From: Brachypodius melanocephalos
Taxonomy: Eukaryota > Chordata > Aves > Passeriformes > Pycnonotidae
Assembly: GCA_013398615.1 (NCBI GenBank)
Contig: VZSR01001479.1
Coordinates: forward strand, 10,236,564-10,300,563
Length of the DNA: 64,000 nucleotides
Reading direction: 5' to 3'
Part shown: piece after piece, positions 51,901-64,000 of the stretch
Position numbering within the stretch: position 1 is the stretch's first letter
Layout of the letters: each line of letters begins with the position of its first letter
The notes under the pieces: model-generated
The model's database searches: none
Seen by the model: only the letters and a program-made list of their open reading frames with translations
What the model was told of the DNA's origin: nothing
Made by a program: the position numbers and the translations under genes

Positions 51901-53980
51901 ACTCATTAAAAGCTCTATCATGCCTCACAGCTTGTCCCTGAAAGATGGTTTACCACACCCTTCCCTTCAGGCATTGCTTATCTTCTATGTCACTGCAGAC
52001 TTCCCTTTCCAGCCCACCTTGAAAACATCTTCCAGCCCACAAACTGGGGCACTGGAAATACCCTTTCCAACTCTCTTGGAACACCTTTCAGTCATGGCAT
52101 TGCTGGGGGATGAAGCAAGCCCTGTGCTTTTTCAAGGAATGAGCAACCTTTGATGGTAGGTTGGCCGCTGTCCAGGAACACACAACGAAGAGGCTCCCTG
52201 CAGCTTTCTCAGCTCTTTGTGCCCGTGTAGCAGCTGGGCAAAATCTGGTCTCACAATGGTGTGTCTGTATTGACACCACCAAATCCAGTCCTAGCAGGAC
52301 TAGGGAAAGAGCATCCCACTGAAGGTCAAGCTTTGAATTATAATGGTGCCCTCCTGTCTCTAGATATCTGAATCAGCTGCTTCCCTCTTCACTCAGAGCA
52401 CTGTAGCTAATGTTTCTCTATCCCATTTAAAGTCTAATTGCCTTTAGAGAAGGGAATTTCTGTAATTCTTTCAGAAAAGTGAAACTTTTGCCTATGCAAG
52501 AATGAAAAAGTATATCCACCGGGCAAAACAGTCAGGCCATCAAGTCTCTTCAGTTTGCCTTCATTGCAGGAGACCTGATGAAAACGTCTAGCAAACACAG
52601 CTATGCAAGTGAAGATCTCTGATTATTTCCTGTTACCCTGTTAATGCATTTGATTCTCTTCTCTAGCCCATTCATGAGTATCAAACCCATGGTAACACTC
52701 ACCAGATTTCACGACAGATGTTACGACTGACCTGTAGATGAGTGTTGGAGCCTTACCCAGACCTGAGGTGTGGACACAAAGGTGGGAAGCTGAGAGTCAC
52801 CATGGTGGTCTTGTGAGGGGGGGAAAAACCCTTTTCTATATTGAGCCTTTTATGGTTAACTCAAAGCCTTTCTTTCATTGAACCAAGTGTTGTCATGATT
52901 TTCACTGCATTTAATCTCTAGAGTTCAAATCCCTTTTTTAACATGACACTTTGGATGTGACATGACGAGTGTTAATATTCATTATTCTACAAAGCTATAA
53001 ATATCCTGAGGTGTAGCAACTCACTGCAAAGGACAAGACCAAAATTATTTCCTCAGCCCTGTGCCTACATTCAAATCTGCATCACAGATACTGTTTTTCA
53101 CATACCGAAATGCTTCTCTTGCACTTATTTTGGCACTAAAATTCACTCGTGTACTTTTATTTTAATGGATACTTGTAAAGTTAAATTAAAATACTCAGTC
53201 AAACTTTCCAGTTCACAGTAGGCAACTTGCACACACACATTGACATTCAGCCTATACATCATTATCCTGTTGTAATGCATGAAGAAAAGCAGTCATTTCA
53301 GAAGCTGCTGGAGTTTCCCTACTGAATTTTTCCTACAGATGTTTTTTCTAGCAAGATCTTACTTGCAAAGTGTTTTCCCATCAGAGGCTTGCCAGGTTTT
53401 TGGGGCAATGCTGAACAAAGGTCTTACCACCTTTGTAACACTAAACAGTATTTAGTCTCTTTCATAAACTTGATAGCCTGTAAATCTGAGATGGTCCACG
53501 CCCTCTGCATTCCTATGTCGCATACTAACAGCCTCTTCTTTAATTACAAGGTGTGGCATTTCTGGACAAGAGACAGCTAATCCTCCAGACGTGTGTTATT
53601 TACATTTATCCTAGAATTTCTCCTTTATGCAAAGCTTTGGCTCTGAAACTGCCAAGGTTAAACCACTCCGACAAAACCTGTAGCTCATGGCCACACTTTG
53701 ATGCCTTTTTTTAATATTCTAGTTTAGTAACGATTAAGTAGAAGCGTTCTGAAGATAAAGGATGCAGATCTAAAAGCTGGGAGGTATTTGGATCCAAGTT
53801 TGGTTCATGTTGGTATCTGTTACAAAACGCAACCATCTGCAAAACTTCAACAGCAGCCCGAGTTAACGTGTTACTTCAAACCATGCTCAGCTGCAGCTGT
53901 CTTGATGAATGGTTAATTAGGAAGGAAAAACACTAAAGCTCTGCGTTTCTTACGTAGAACACAGCCAGAAGACAGGCTGG
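48926..53980. other. Intergenic sequence with an A/C-rich low-complexity tract
   Basis: Contains an A-rich tract at about 50839-50946 made of AAAAC, AAAC and CCAAA motifs, which gives a spurious Lys/Asn-rich frame. Nothing else recognised. Confidence 0.45.
50829..50946. repeat. A/C-rich low-complexity tract
   Basis: A continuous A-rich segment with CCAAA, AAAAC and AACAA units and no fixed period. Simple low-complexity DNA. Confidence 0.85.
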
Positions 53981-53984
53981 TGAG

Positions 53985-54300
53985 CAGGTACTTGGTGCTT
54001 TCAGTGGCTGCAGGGGGGACAGCAGCACTGCCCGGGTGTGGAGCCTGCCTGGGAGCCCCCCCGGCTCTGCTGGGCGGGGAGAACGGGCCTTGCCGTGCGG
54101 GAATGGCGGGCCCAGCCCTGCAAAGCCAGCAAGGCTCCCTGCCAGCCCCGCCGGCTCTGGGAGCTGCGACACACCTTGCCCGCGGCTGCTGAGGGCCGGG
54201 GAGGGCCCCTTCCCACAGCAGGGCCCACACTCCTCCTGGGCCCGTGCCTGCCCCGTGCTGGGCCGTTTCCTCATCACCGTCCAAGTCTGTCACCCACAGT
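53985..54300. promoter_or_regulatory. Second CpG-rich island without recognised gene
   Basis: About 300 bp of high-GC sequence with many CpG. Overlapping open frames up to about 130-176 codons occur on both strands but are compositional (Pro/Ala/Gly/Arg-rich) and match no known protein. It may be a regulatory island or part of the retroelement to its right. Confidence 0.35.
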
Positions 54301-54769
54301 GCTTCCCACATCCCACAGCTTCAGGAAATCCAAAATGCCTCGGTCCCAACCTTCCCCCAGCCACACACGCCTCCACCTTTCTGCCTTCCCTTGAAATACT
54401 TCTGTTCATGAGCTTCTCTCTTGCTGCGATTTTTTTTTCACCCCGGGCAAAAAGCCACCCTCCCTTCCTTGCTCCTAGCCCTGAGGAATCCCCACCGATT
54501 GCTGGGGTGCCCTGGGGTACAACAGCACAGGCAACAAGGGACCAGGAGAAGCCAGAGAGGGACTGACTTGGTGGCAAGTTGTGACCTCTGAAGCACAAAG
54601 ATTCCTGACCCTGGCCATGCACACAGTAGGGAAAGATCCCCTCAAAATCCCTCTCCCTGCAGTGCACCCAGCCCAGGGTACAGCTGAACTCCACAGGTGG
54701 TGGCACCCCAGGGAAAGCGTGTGAGGGGAATTAAAAGGTGCCCTGCAGACACCCAGGTGTGAGAAGGAG

Positions 54770-55230
54770 GTGGCACAGGCACTAAAGCAGAGATTCCTTT
54801 GTGGAGACACCCATGCAGCACTGCAGGTCATGGAGAGGACCCACACCAGAGCAAGGGAACAACACGAGGAAGAAGAGGAACTGTTCCAGACTGGCCACAA
54901 CTCTCATTTCCCATCCCTTGCACCACCTTATAAGAAAAGAGACAGAGGAGTTGGGAGTGAAGTTGTGCCTGTGAAAAATGAAGAGGAGAAGGTGCTGATT
55001 TGTCTTATTTTTTTGCCCTCACTATCCAATCTACTTTAATAGATTATCAATTAATTGTCCCTATGTTAAGTCTGCTATGCCTATAACAGCAACCAGTAAG
55101 TGATATTCCTGTTTTTATCTTGACCCATGAGCTTTTGCTAATCTTATTTCCTTCCACTGAACTGTTGAGGAGAAGGGCAAAGGGATGGCTGGATGGACAG
55201 CTGGCAGCTGGCCGTGGTCAACCCACTGCA
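54770..55230 (+). mobile_element. Degenerate endogenous-retrovirus LTR (3' part), probably ERVL-related
   Basis: The right part matches the pattern of a bird LTR U5 as I remember it. It reads AAGTGATATTCCTGTTTTTA, TCTTGACCCATGAGCTTTTG, CTGTTGAGGAGAAGGG and 'CTGGCAGCTGGCCGTGGTCAACCC', ending near CACTGCA at 55230 (pieces of one continuous stretch). Upstream 'GAGAGGACCCACACCAGAGC' and 'GAGTTGGGAGTGAAGTTGTG' fit the same LTR type. The 5' limit is unclear, and no target duplication or internal region was found. Confidence 0.6.
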
Positions 55231-57993
55231 ATCATACACTGGACCAACAGCAGGAGAGACAGGAGAGAGTAAGGACAAGAAGAGAACAGAGTTATCCTGA
55301 CACTGCAGCTTAGACCTGGTGCTCATGCTGCTTCCTTCTGAATTGGGCCATTATCAGTGGATTGCCCTGGACACAGAGCCCCACTTCAACATGCACTCAT
55401 CCTGAGGTTGCATTTGTGGGTTTGGAAGTCAGTTGGCAAGAGGAAGGCTTTCTCTGCCTCCTACCCAGAAACAGCCTTCTTAAATAAGACAGAATATTTC
55501 CTGAAGCACTCCAGGAAACATCCACTGAAGAGAAGGATCATGAAAGAAATCAGGAATGACACAGACCAGTAAGACACAGTATAATTGGAAAGATTGTATA
55601 AAGGCATCACTTTTTGGGCCCAAAATAGTACAAAATATTTTGATAGGGTTTAGCTCACAACTTTTTCTAACCAGTGTATCTGTTGGCAGATGCAGCACTA
55701 CTGCACTAAAGCACTCCTCTGCCCTTTCTACCTAGAACTCCTTTAGCCTGACTTGCAATTCTGCTGCTTAAGAATGCCAAGCAAACACACAAACTGCCTC
55801 TGCTCCGTAGCTGAATGCAGCAGAAAATAGAAAAAGAAGAAATACCAAAGGAAGATCATCTCTGGACATGGCCTGTGCAAAATTTAACTTGACATAACAC
55901 AGCCCCAAAAGGCACTACTGGCAAAATACCCTGGCATGTTACAGCAGCCTCCCAACTTGTATAAAAGCTGTTTTATTGCTGATCTCAGTTTACTCTATTC
56001 CCAGGCATAACTGAATTGTGAGGTTTTTTAATGGGTCATCTGACCTCTCCACTAAGTGTTCTGGGCTATGATTAAGGCTTGGTAAGGCAAAGATCTTCCT
56101 TTTTTTTTTTTTCTTTTTTTGCTTTCTTCTGTTTTTGCAGAGTTGCTTTCTAGCCTTTTATCAGATGATCTGCAGAAGCTGCAGAACGATATGTAATACA
56201 TCTCCTGAAGCAGTCCATGGATAACTGCTTGTTCTTCCTCCTGGAGCCATCAACAATGAGTCAGGGGCTGGGGAATATGGACAGTATTATCAGCATTGCA
56301 CTGTGTCTCAAAACACAGCTGCCTCAGTTCCCCCTGGCCTCCCCTTTGCACCCAAAAAGCAACATTGGCAAGAAAATGAACCCACATGCAAAACCCACTT
56401 GAAAACTTCAGTTCATTACGTTTCTGGGTGAAAACAAAACCATCTGAACTCAAAATTACGGCCTTTACCAGCAAAACTGCTTCCTTCCTGTTCCTCCAGG
56501 TTCTCCTGCTACCCATGCTTGACACAGTGAAAAACCCCATGAGAAGCTCATCTGTTCATACCCTGGAACTGCTCATGTTACTAATGTGCATTATGTGGAT
56601 GCAAAAAATCCTCAAGACATTAGTACATTGTTAAGCCATATCCTGTCATATCCACTGTGGGGAGCACAAAGTATCAACTTTTATGGAAAAACCTGGCTTC
56701 TTTTATCTGTCCTTCATGGAGTGAGCATGGAATGCTAAGTTTGCAAGTGAAGTCAGGGTTACCCAATTTGTTTGTCAGGAACCCTCTGGTAATGTTTCAA
56801 GGAAAAGGGAACTGTTAATAAAAACCAGAAAGTTTTGGTTAAGAGCAGGGCAGCCCTCTTTGCTACTGTGGCTGCATAAGGACTAGTCCACGCGTATGGA
56901 AAAGCACTACCAGGGAGAAGATCAGGTTAAAGAAAAGCAGAGGAAGAGTGATGTGAAGCTGGTGGTGACATAAAGGAGGGAAATGGAAACACTAACGAGA
57001 AGTTACTTATCCGTGACTGAAGTAAGAGAAGGAAAGCACCAATTTCAGAGAAATATGTTTAATTCATGACTCCGTTCCTTATCTCTTCCCCCTCTGTGTC
57101 CTTTCGGACCACTGTTGGCAGCCCTTTTGCCATCATCACATTCTCCAATTTAAAGGCAACATCCAGCAACCAGCCTTTTTTTAGGAGGAACACCAGTGCT
57201 ACATGCTTTCCTTTGCACCTGCTCCACAGCTGAGGAAGAGCACAGCATATCTAAGCATTGCTTAGGAACCCATCAGCCCAAAACTCACTCTTATTTCTGG
57301 GATGTTCTAAAAGTTTAACAACCAGCAGGGTGATGTAGAAGTAATTCCAGAAGTAATTCCAGTGCAAGCCTACACAGTACCACGAGGTTGCTTACAGATC
57401 CATAGTAATTTTTCAGAGTGACAAAACCAAATTTCTGGATCGCAGCTGCCCCTGCCTTCTCAATGCTTTGCAGGTCACAAATCAGAGGTAGTATTTCCTG
57501 TAGCTCCAAATGGTCTGAACCCTCTCCTGGCCACTTCTGTGTTCATGACACCCAAGGCCCAACCTCTACATTTGAAATGGTGGGGAAAAGATGTAAGGGA
57601 AAAACAGCATAAGGAAAAAACAACCTCTGTTCACACCCTTACATTCAAAAGTCCAAAGCTCTTTGCAACTGCTAGTCACTGTCACTGCTCTGGGAAAAGC
57701 ATCTATCTCTGATTCACCATCTATATTTCTTGGCAGCAGCTACTACAGTGGCACAAGACAGAAACAAAGAAGCTGTGTTTCAGATCTGCCTATTGTAGAG
57801 ACGCAAAATTTGAACCTAGATCAAAATTTCTGCCTGCAAAATTATGGCTCCAAGCCCACTGGCTGGTATAATTTTGGATGAAAACTCCTATATTTGTCCT
57901 CTTCTAGGGAGTATAAAATTTTTGCTAGTTACATAGAGACTTAACAAATGGTCTGAGCAGAGATTTCACAATGAATATGTGATGATTAACTGT
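55231..57993. other. Intergenic sequence, nothing recognised
   Basis: Includes a T run at about 56100-56120. No gene or named element recognised. Confidence 0.4.
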
Positions 57994-58310
57994 AGGATCA
58001 CAGAGATTAAAGATGGAAAAGAGCTATTAGATCATTACAGCCCTGTGGCAGTTGCAGAATTGTTTGCTGTACTGCCTCTCTTCCAGCACCTTGTTCAGGC
58101 TAGTTGAGTGGCTCAAGTAAAGGCTCTCCCGGGTTTGTTTTTTTGGTTTTGTTTTTTTTTCTGGGGGCTGTTCCACACATTAGCAGATCTTGCTGATATT
58201 TACTTAATTTCATCTTGCTCCATTCTATAGCCAAGAGACATCTTAAATAGTCCCCTTTCCCACTGTGTCTTTGTGTTGCTGTTTTCCACCCTTATGTCAC
58301 TTCATAAATT
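57994..58310 (-). mobile_element. Ancient CR1-like LINE 3' fragment
   Basis: In reverse orientation it opens 'GGATCACAGAGATTAAAGA', then GGAAAAGAGCTATTAGATCAT. It continues TTGCAGAATTGTTTGCTGTA, CAGCACCTTGTTCAGGCTAG, TCAAGTAAAGGCT, GGGGGCTGTTCCACACATTA and CATCTTAAATAGTCCCCTTTC. This pattern follows old CR1 lineages known from turtles and crocodilians rather than the young bird CR1 types elsewhere in the window. It is heavily diverged and interrupted by a T-rich insertion near 58137. Confidence 0.65.
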
Positions 58311-59674
58311 CACATCTGTTTTTCTGTTTTCATTTCCCAAGATCAACAGAGACTAAATAACACACTTCCATGTATGTTATGCCTCTAACCTTTGTTAAAC
58401 CAATCTAGTCTTTCTTTGAGAGGTGACATTGAATGTCTGCTGTTTGACTCATCATGCCACTTCCTGCTCCAGAGGTGCCAGCATGACAGAGAGCAGGACC
58501 AACCAATTATTGAGATATAAAGATACAAGAAAGACTTTCTTGAGATAATCGCCTTTGACAGCTTACTACAGCAGAAGATAGATGCAGACTCGACCTGAGG
58601 CTGCATGATGACTTCAGGTCAGTTCCTGCTCTGACTTGGATCCCTGAGCATTTTACTCTGCATCCTGGGCTTAGGTGTAAAGCACCACAGCTGGTGCCCA
58701 TGAAAGGAAATTTGATTTGGTTGTAATGTAGAACCACCATTAACTCCAACAGACCAAGGCTGGGAAAAATATGTTCCTCTCTTGAAGTCACGTTTATGGA
58801 AGATTTTGTCTGGATCGGGATCAAACACTACAAGGTAGACATTGTCTAATACAGAGAAGGATGTGGCTGAAAAAATGCCAGAGCGAACAGTCCTAATGAC
58901 CCTTGCATTAAGGAGCCCAGAGACAAGACAGAACAAGGCCAGGGCTCCAGGAAACAGTCCAGCACAGAATGTGTACACACATGTGCATGTCCTCCAACAA
59001 GCTACACCCAGCCTCCCTCCGGCACATCAAACAGAGCCTCCCGCTGCCTGCGGGCAGGCAGCTTCGCAGAGGTTTCAGGTTCCCACTCAGAGCAAATGAC
59101 AGTGTAGCAGCTACACATTCAGCTTTAACTCCAAAAACCATCACAGATGTGAGTGCCTGGTGTTGATCCCAGCAATTCTAAATTTTCTGAATTCCCTGCT
59201 TACTGAAGGGTGAAATTAGACTCACGCTCACAACTTCCAGCTTGCGGAAAGCAGCTTGGAGCAGGTAGCAGAGGGTATGGTGCACAGAGAATGAAAGACA
59301 ACGGTTGTGGGTGCAGAGAAATATATTCCAGCAACACAGACTTTGTTGTAGTAAAGTTCAGACTGGGAATTTGCATATGGAAATTCTTTATGAAGGTACT
59401 CTCATTAACAACCTCAACTGCACTCTTAAGAGATTACAGCAGTTAGGGAGAGGTAAATGAGCTCTGTCAAAACAGGAACAGCTCTAGGTGATTCCCCCAA
59501 AGCAGGATCAGGGCATGCACCGTGGCAGATTTCCTCCATATTCTGGCACTGGCTAAGCAAATCATGGAGGTGTGGAGGTGTTTCTCTTCTGCTTCAAAGC
59601 AGAAAGTCTGGCAGCAGTTCTTGTCCAACGATGTGGAGTCTGAAAGAATTTGAGTCGAAGCAGTGTTGATGCAA

Positions 59675-59723
<49 letters not shown>

Positions 59724-62700
59724 GTTCGGGCCTTAGTTCAGACACCACAAATTACCTCTGTTCCCTAGGTTCCAAGGCACGGGAGATGCCCCTTGACAGC
59801 CTCTGAGCACCTAAATTCTGAGAGAATTTAAGATGAGCAGAACCAGGGGCAGGAAGGCTGATGCATGGGGTCACCTGCAGCAGAGGGCTGTGCCAAATAT
59901 GCATCTTCCTGTCAGAGTGGTCAGCTATGGATGCTGTGTAGCTGCACTTCTGGGAGCCTTAGCAAGCCTGCAGCTCTTCTCCAGACAGCCATATGGGAGC
60001 TACAAGGCAGGTTTTCCTTCCCCAATAGGTCTCATTCAAACATGAGCAGATCTTTCAAGCAGAATCTTCATGTCTCAGGCAAGTCAGATCCCAGCACAAA
60101 TGGAGAGTCAGAGACCACTTAGCCACACATGGGGCTGGACACAGAGATCCTTCATAATGTACAGGCTTGGCAATCACCAAACAGTTCCAAATATTTGCCA
60201 AGCCTTGGAGGTGCAAGAAGATGCATACAGATATACCTACCAAAAAGTCCACACACAAAACTCTGTTTTTTCTAATCTCCCATTTCTCAAGGAAGGTTTT
60301 TCATGCCTCATAGACCTCTGCAGGACTGGCCTGAAGGAAGTACAGTGGGTCTGGCAAGCATCAAGGATTTATAGCACTGCAGCCAACTGCTCTCACTGAC
60401 CTCAAAAACTTTTCAGTCCTGCTCAATTTCTGTTTTTTCAGTTAATCTCTGTGGGGAGGAGGAAATAACTACATGGGTGTCCCAGAATGGTATGTGTCCC
60501 AGCAGATATCCTCTGACAAGCCTTGCCCAAAGGGTCTGCCCCTGTGCCAGCTTACTGATATCACTGTACATGCCTTCTTCTACTCAGTCTGACATGCTTT
60601 GCTTAAATTGACCACACTTCTTGTGAAAGAGTGAAGTTAGGATAAGAGAAGTCATAGAGCCTGTTTTTCCATCTTAGTGTGAGCTGTAGGAAATGGGTAC
60701 TGTAGATGCATGTGGCTGATGAAGCTACACGGTTGTTATAGAAAAGAACAAGAGAGGTTCTGAAGTGTTAGAAACAGGCTGAGAGAAAACAGACCTGGTG
60801 GTGCCTCTACAAAACTCAGAGTAACTATCATTGCAGAGCCTAGGAAAGAGATTTTTGACAAGTGGGACGCACTGTATTTATCATGGACAAACAAGACTAT
60901 CCCAGGGTCAGTGGCTGTACACTGTAAGGACAAAGCTAAAGCCCTGTGGGCTCCCACACCAGCCAGGAGGTTAGTTGAAATTCTTGCTTTTTCAACTCTT
61001 GCTTTTTAAAATTTCCTCAGTGCTTATGTATGGTGTTTTATGCTCAGAGGCTGCAAAAAAAGCAGTCTGTGCTTTAAAAAAAAAGAAAAAAAAAATCCAA
61101 CAAAGCAACAATACCAAAAGCCTCACAACCCTACCCCAAAAACCCAAATCCGAGAGTCTGCTGAATGTTCTTTGCCTGAAACGGATGAATGCAAAGTATC
61201 ACCCAATGACACTCCCTACCACTGAATCCATCAGCACCCTTTGTGTTTCCATGGACATATTTTCCTTATAAGAACCAGTTCTGTCTTCTCTGCTGCTATG
61301 TAAAGGCTCAAACAAATGTCAGAAAACTGACTGACAGACTGTACAGGCAAAGCGGAGAACCTGACTGTGTTCGGGGCTGTCAAGTGCACAAAGTAAACAA
61401 AGGAATAGATCTGTGTAATTTTTTCTCACTAATCTCTTTCAAGTACAACTCTTATTTTAGACATTACTTGTGAAGGAAAGCACAACACAATGTCAATGTG
61501 TTTTAAACCTAAAAAGTCTCATTAGTTTTGACAAATTTGTTTCTCTGGTAATTTTTTTTATCACTATCCGAAGCATAAAGCCTCAGCAACATTGTGTCCT
61601 TAGTAACTGAAAGTTTTTGCTGCCTAGACTACCACAACCATTTAAGAACCATCAAGTGCTATTGCAATGCTGGTCTTATCCTTCCTTAAAGCCTGCCTCT
61701 AGCTGTTCCCTCAAGTTGCCTCCATTAGAGGCCCAGCAGCCTCTCTATCTCACACACAACCAGGACAGAACACTAGGATCTTCCAGGGTCTTTGCTCAAT
61801 TTGCATCTCCTTGCTTGGTGAGTCATTCCAAATACATATACCTGGGTAAAGTATAGATACAAACATCTAGATAAAGTACATTCAGGTTTTACAGCAATCA
61901 CTACCATTATGGATGGAGCTTTCCGCTCCCTGCTGCAATACAGGGTGCCTGCAGGGATGCCAGAGCCGCCCTCCTAAACTGGAATTTACTCTCCTGCCCT
62001 GCCAGGGATTCTCAATCCAAGGGAGCAAGAGAAAGAGTTGCATATGTGGGTTAGATTTTAAATCCCTCTGTCTGACAGCATGATGCAGCTGCGTTCTGCA
62101 AGCACGTCTGACAGACATTGGACCCAGGGGAGGATCAGCTCTGAAAAACCTTCCCTGGGAAATTTTTGCTCCTTTTACTCCATTCTCTGCATTTCTTCTA
62201 ACTCCCAGGATGGGTAATTTTCCTCAGCAAAAATCCAGTCAAAATGGGGAGAAAAAAGAAAGGAGAAAAATAAGCTGCAGTGAGTGGGCAGCTGGGCAGG
62301 CATGGTGTGTGTAAGTTGATTTCACAATGAGCCAGGGAAGGAACCATGGGTTTTGCAAATGCCACAGGCTCCATTCCAGCCTCTGCCGTGGGGCAGTAAT
62401 TGTCACCTGGGACAGATTTGCTGTGAGCAAGACAGGAGAGGGCACAGCACCTGGGAGCTCCCAAGGGAGGCACCTGGACAGGTAAAGGATCTTTCTGCAG
62501 GGTTTGTAACCTCTTGTGCAACTAAATCCGTACAGATCGCCAACGCTCACACAGCACAGCGTTGCTGTTTGCCAACAATGAAAACAGAGCAGTACACGAA
62601 GTACTTGCACGCCCAGCCTTCTCCTTGACAGCCCACCACCTCCGGGCTGGGAGGGGCAGAAAGCAGCTGCTGGGCTGCCGGGGTCATCGCCACCTCAGTC

Positions 62701-64000
62701 CATCAGCTCCTGTATGCCAGGAAGAACTTGCCCTGCATCCCCCTCAGAACCTTCCTCCCCCACCATCCAGGGAGACTTGCTCTCCTTGGCCACGCATTCC
62801 AAACAGCCACACGGACAGCCACTGGCACTTCCAGTACGGCTATGCCCAAAACACTGAGGGGTTCTATGTTTGCAGTAAGAGTACTCAAAGTATTTTCACT
62901 TGAAAGGTTGAGCTCCTTTTCAGTTTGTGTTTTGCCATTCCTACCCGAATTCAGATTTGTGTAGCATATAACCGAACGTGTGAAGGTATGTGCAGGCTCC
63001 AAATGCACAATGCAATACTATAATATAGCTCTTTGTTATGCTAATTATTTCTTCCCAGCTACTCCTGCAATGAGAGGCAGGCCGACCTATCAAAGGGGAA
63101 CAAAACCTCCAGGCAAGCTTTCAGTCGCAAGGTCCCCTTACCTCTGTGCTCGAGGGGCTGCAACTATTCCAGCACCAGTAAACCAAGCCGAGAGGTAAAA
63201 CAAAACAATTTAATACTGCAGCTCCGCTGCTGCTGGGAACATGAGCTAGGAAATAAAAAGTGATACCCTCTTGACAGTCAGGTTGCTATGATTTACATTT
63301 TTCTCTCAGGTACCATCCCCCTCCACATCCATCTTCTCAGCACTTCTGTGCAAAGGGGAAAAATGAGGCAGTGTGGGAAAACATCCAGTCAAACTCAGAG
63401 GCTCTGCCATGGTCCTGATTTTGGCACCCACCAGGGTAGTGCTGTGTGATCATGAAGGATTTTTAGTGCATGCATGTCAGATTCATGACAGCCAGAAAAT
63501 TCTGGGATTACATTATAAAAAATAAAATTAAGTTCCCAAATAATTGTAATTAAAGAAAAAAAAAAGTTTCCTATATTCACAATTAAAAGAATAAAATTAT
63601 CGGCCTGGTTGCCTTTCCATTATTTATGATGATATTTAGTTAAAAGACAGTTTGTCATGTCTCTGTGTTTCTAGGGCCTAGAAATATATCTTGCTGATAG
63701 CATATGGAAATATTCAAAGAGGGAAAAAGAGCTTTGGCAGCTGGAAGGGTACTGCTGGGGTCCACCAGCAGCTTGAGAGGCTCAGAGGATCACTGGGAAT
63801 GGAGGGCAAGCCTGTTAGCTGAATGCCTTATTTATAATGGCTACCGGTGAAATACCTCAAAAGCTGACATCACACTGTCATCTTTAAGCCTCAGCATTAG
63901 GAAACGGGTGCTTCCAATGGGTGGATAAATTCATACAATGAAAATCCTTGTCTCAGCCTGCATGCAGAGTGAGGAAAGTGATCTGACAGTAGCTTATGCC
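58311..64000. other. Intergenic sequence, nothing recognised
   Basis: No coding exon recognised. Contains the long A tract at 59678 and an A run near 61075. GC rises modestly around 62.6-62.8 kb without forming a clear island. Confidence 0.4.
59678..59721. repeat. Homopolymer A tract, 44 bases
   Basis: An uninterrupted run of 44 A. No upstream polyadenylation signal, coding remnant or flanking duplication was recognised, so I do not call it a processed pseudogene tail. On the minus strand it yields a spurious poly-Phe frame. Confidence 0.95.

Noticed and set aside
59467..59748. Processed pseudogene ending in the A44 tract
   Set aside because: No mRNA-like sequence, polyadenylation signal or flanking duplication could be recognised upstream of the tract.
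1..64000. CRISPR arrays, operons, prophage or other bacterial systems
   Set aside because: The window is vertebrate nuclear DNA; the repeats present are minisatellites, satellites and retroelements without CRISPR-like repeat-spacer structure.

Overview
The window is vertebrate nuclear DNA from a bird, most probably a passerine. The evidence is the many CR1 LINE fragments (one of them looking old and diverged), two solo LTRs with intact 5-bp target duplications, a tRNA-Ile-headed SINE with a CR1-type tail resembling the zebra-finch TguSINE1 type, and one spliced gene with typical GT-AG introns. There is no sign of bacterial or organellar sequence. Two runs of exactly 100 N (4921-5020 and 21270-21369) are assembly gaps, and both lie inside repeats.

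Gene content (1-21 kb). The only protein-coding gene I can support is HHAT (Hedgehog acyltransferase, MBOAT family), on the minus strand. I could place a 5' UTR exon ending at 20964, a UTR intron, and seven coding exons: 20516-20609, 19056-19123, 17757-17870, 16964-17158, 15462-15674, 12743-12914 and 3178-3328. All junctions are GT-AG and the phases agree throughout (1,0,0,0,0,1,2). Together they encode residues 1 to about 336 of a protein that is about 490 residues long in human. The gene runs off the left edge, so the exons that should carry the catalytic Asp and His are outside the window. The Cys aligned with the haem-ligating Cys324 of human HHAT is present in the last visible exon.

Promoter side (20.4-21.8 kb). 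A CpG island covers the first exons. Directly upstream of it lies a 19-21-bp minisatellite of roughly 20 or more degenerate copies, containing one of the gaps.

Intergenic region (21.8-64 kb). I see no exon of any known gene. It holds CR1 copies (22.3-23.0, 24.7-25.2 and 58.0-58.3 kb); a repeat-rich block at 26.4-28.6 kb made of a ~387-bp AT-rich repeat with inverted copies followed by a ~166-bp tandem repeat; solo LTRs; a 26-bp tandem repeat at 32.1 kb; the SINE at 35.3 kb; and two short CpG-rich patches (48.6 and 54.0 kb) without a recognisable gene. From memory of the human arrangement, where SERTAD4 lies on the 5' side of HHAT, this would be the HHAT-SERTAD4 intergenic region, with SERTAD4 beyond the right edge. 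That is inference. I found no undescribed biological system; the points most worth a second look are the tandem-repeat arrays and the two gene-less CpG patches.
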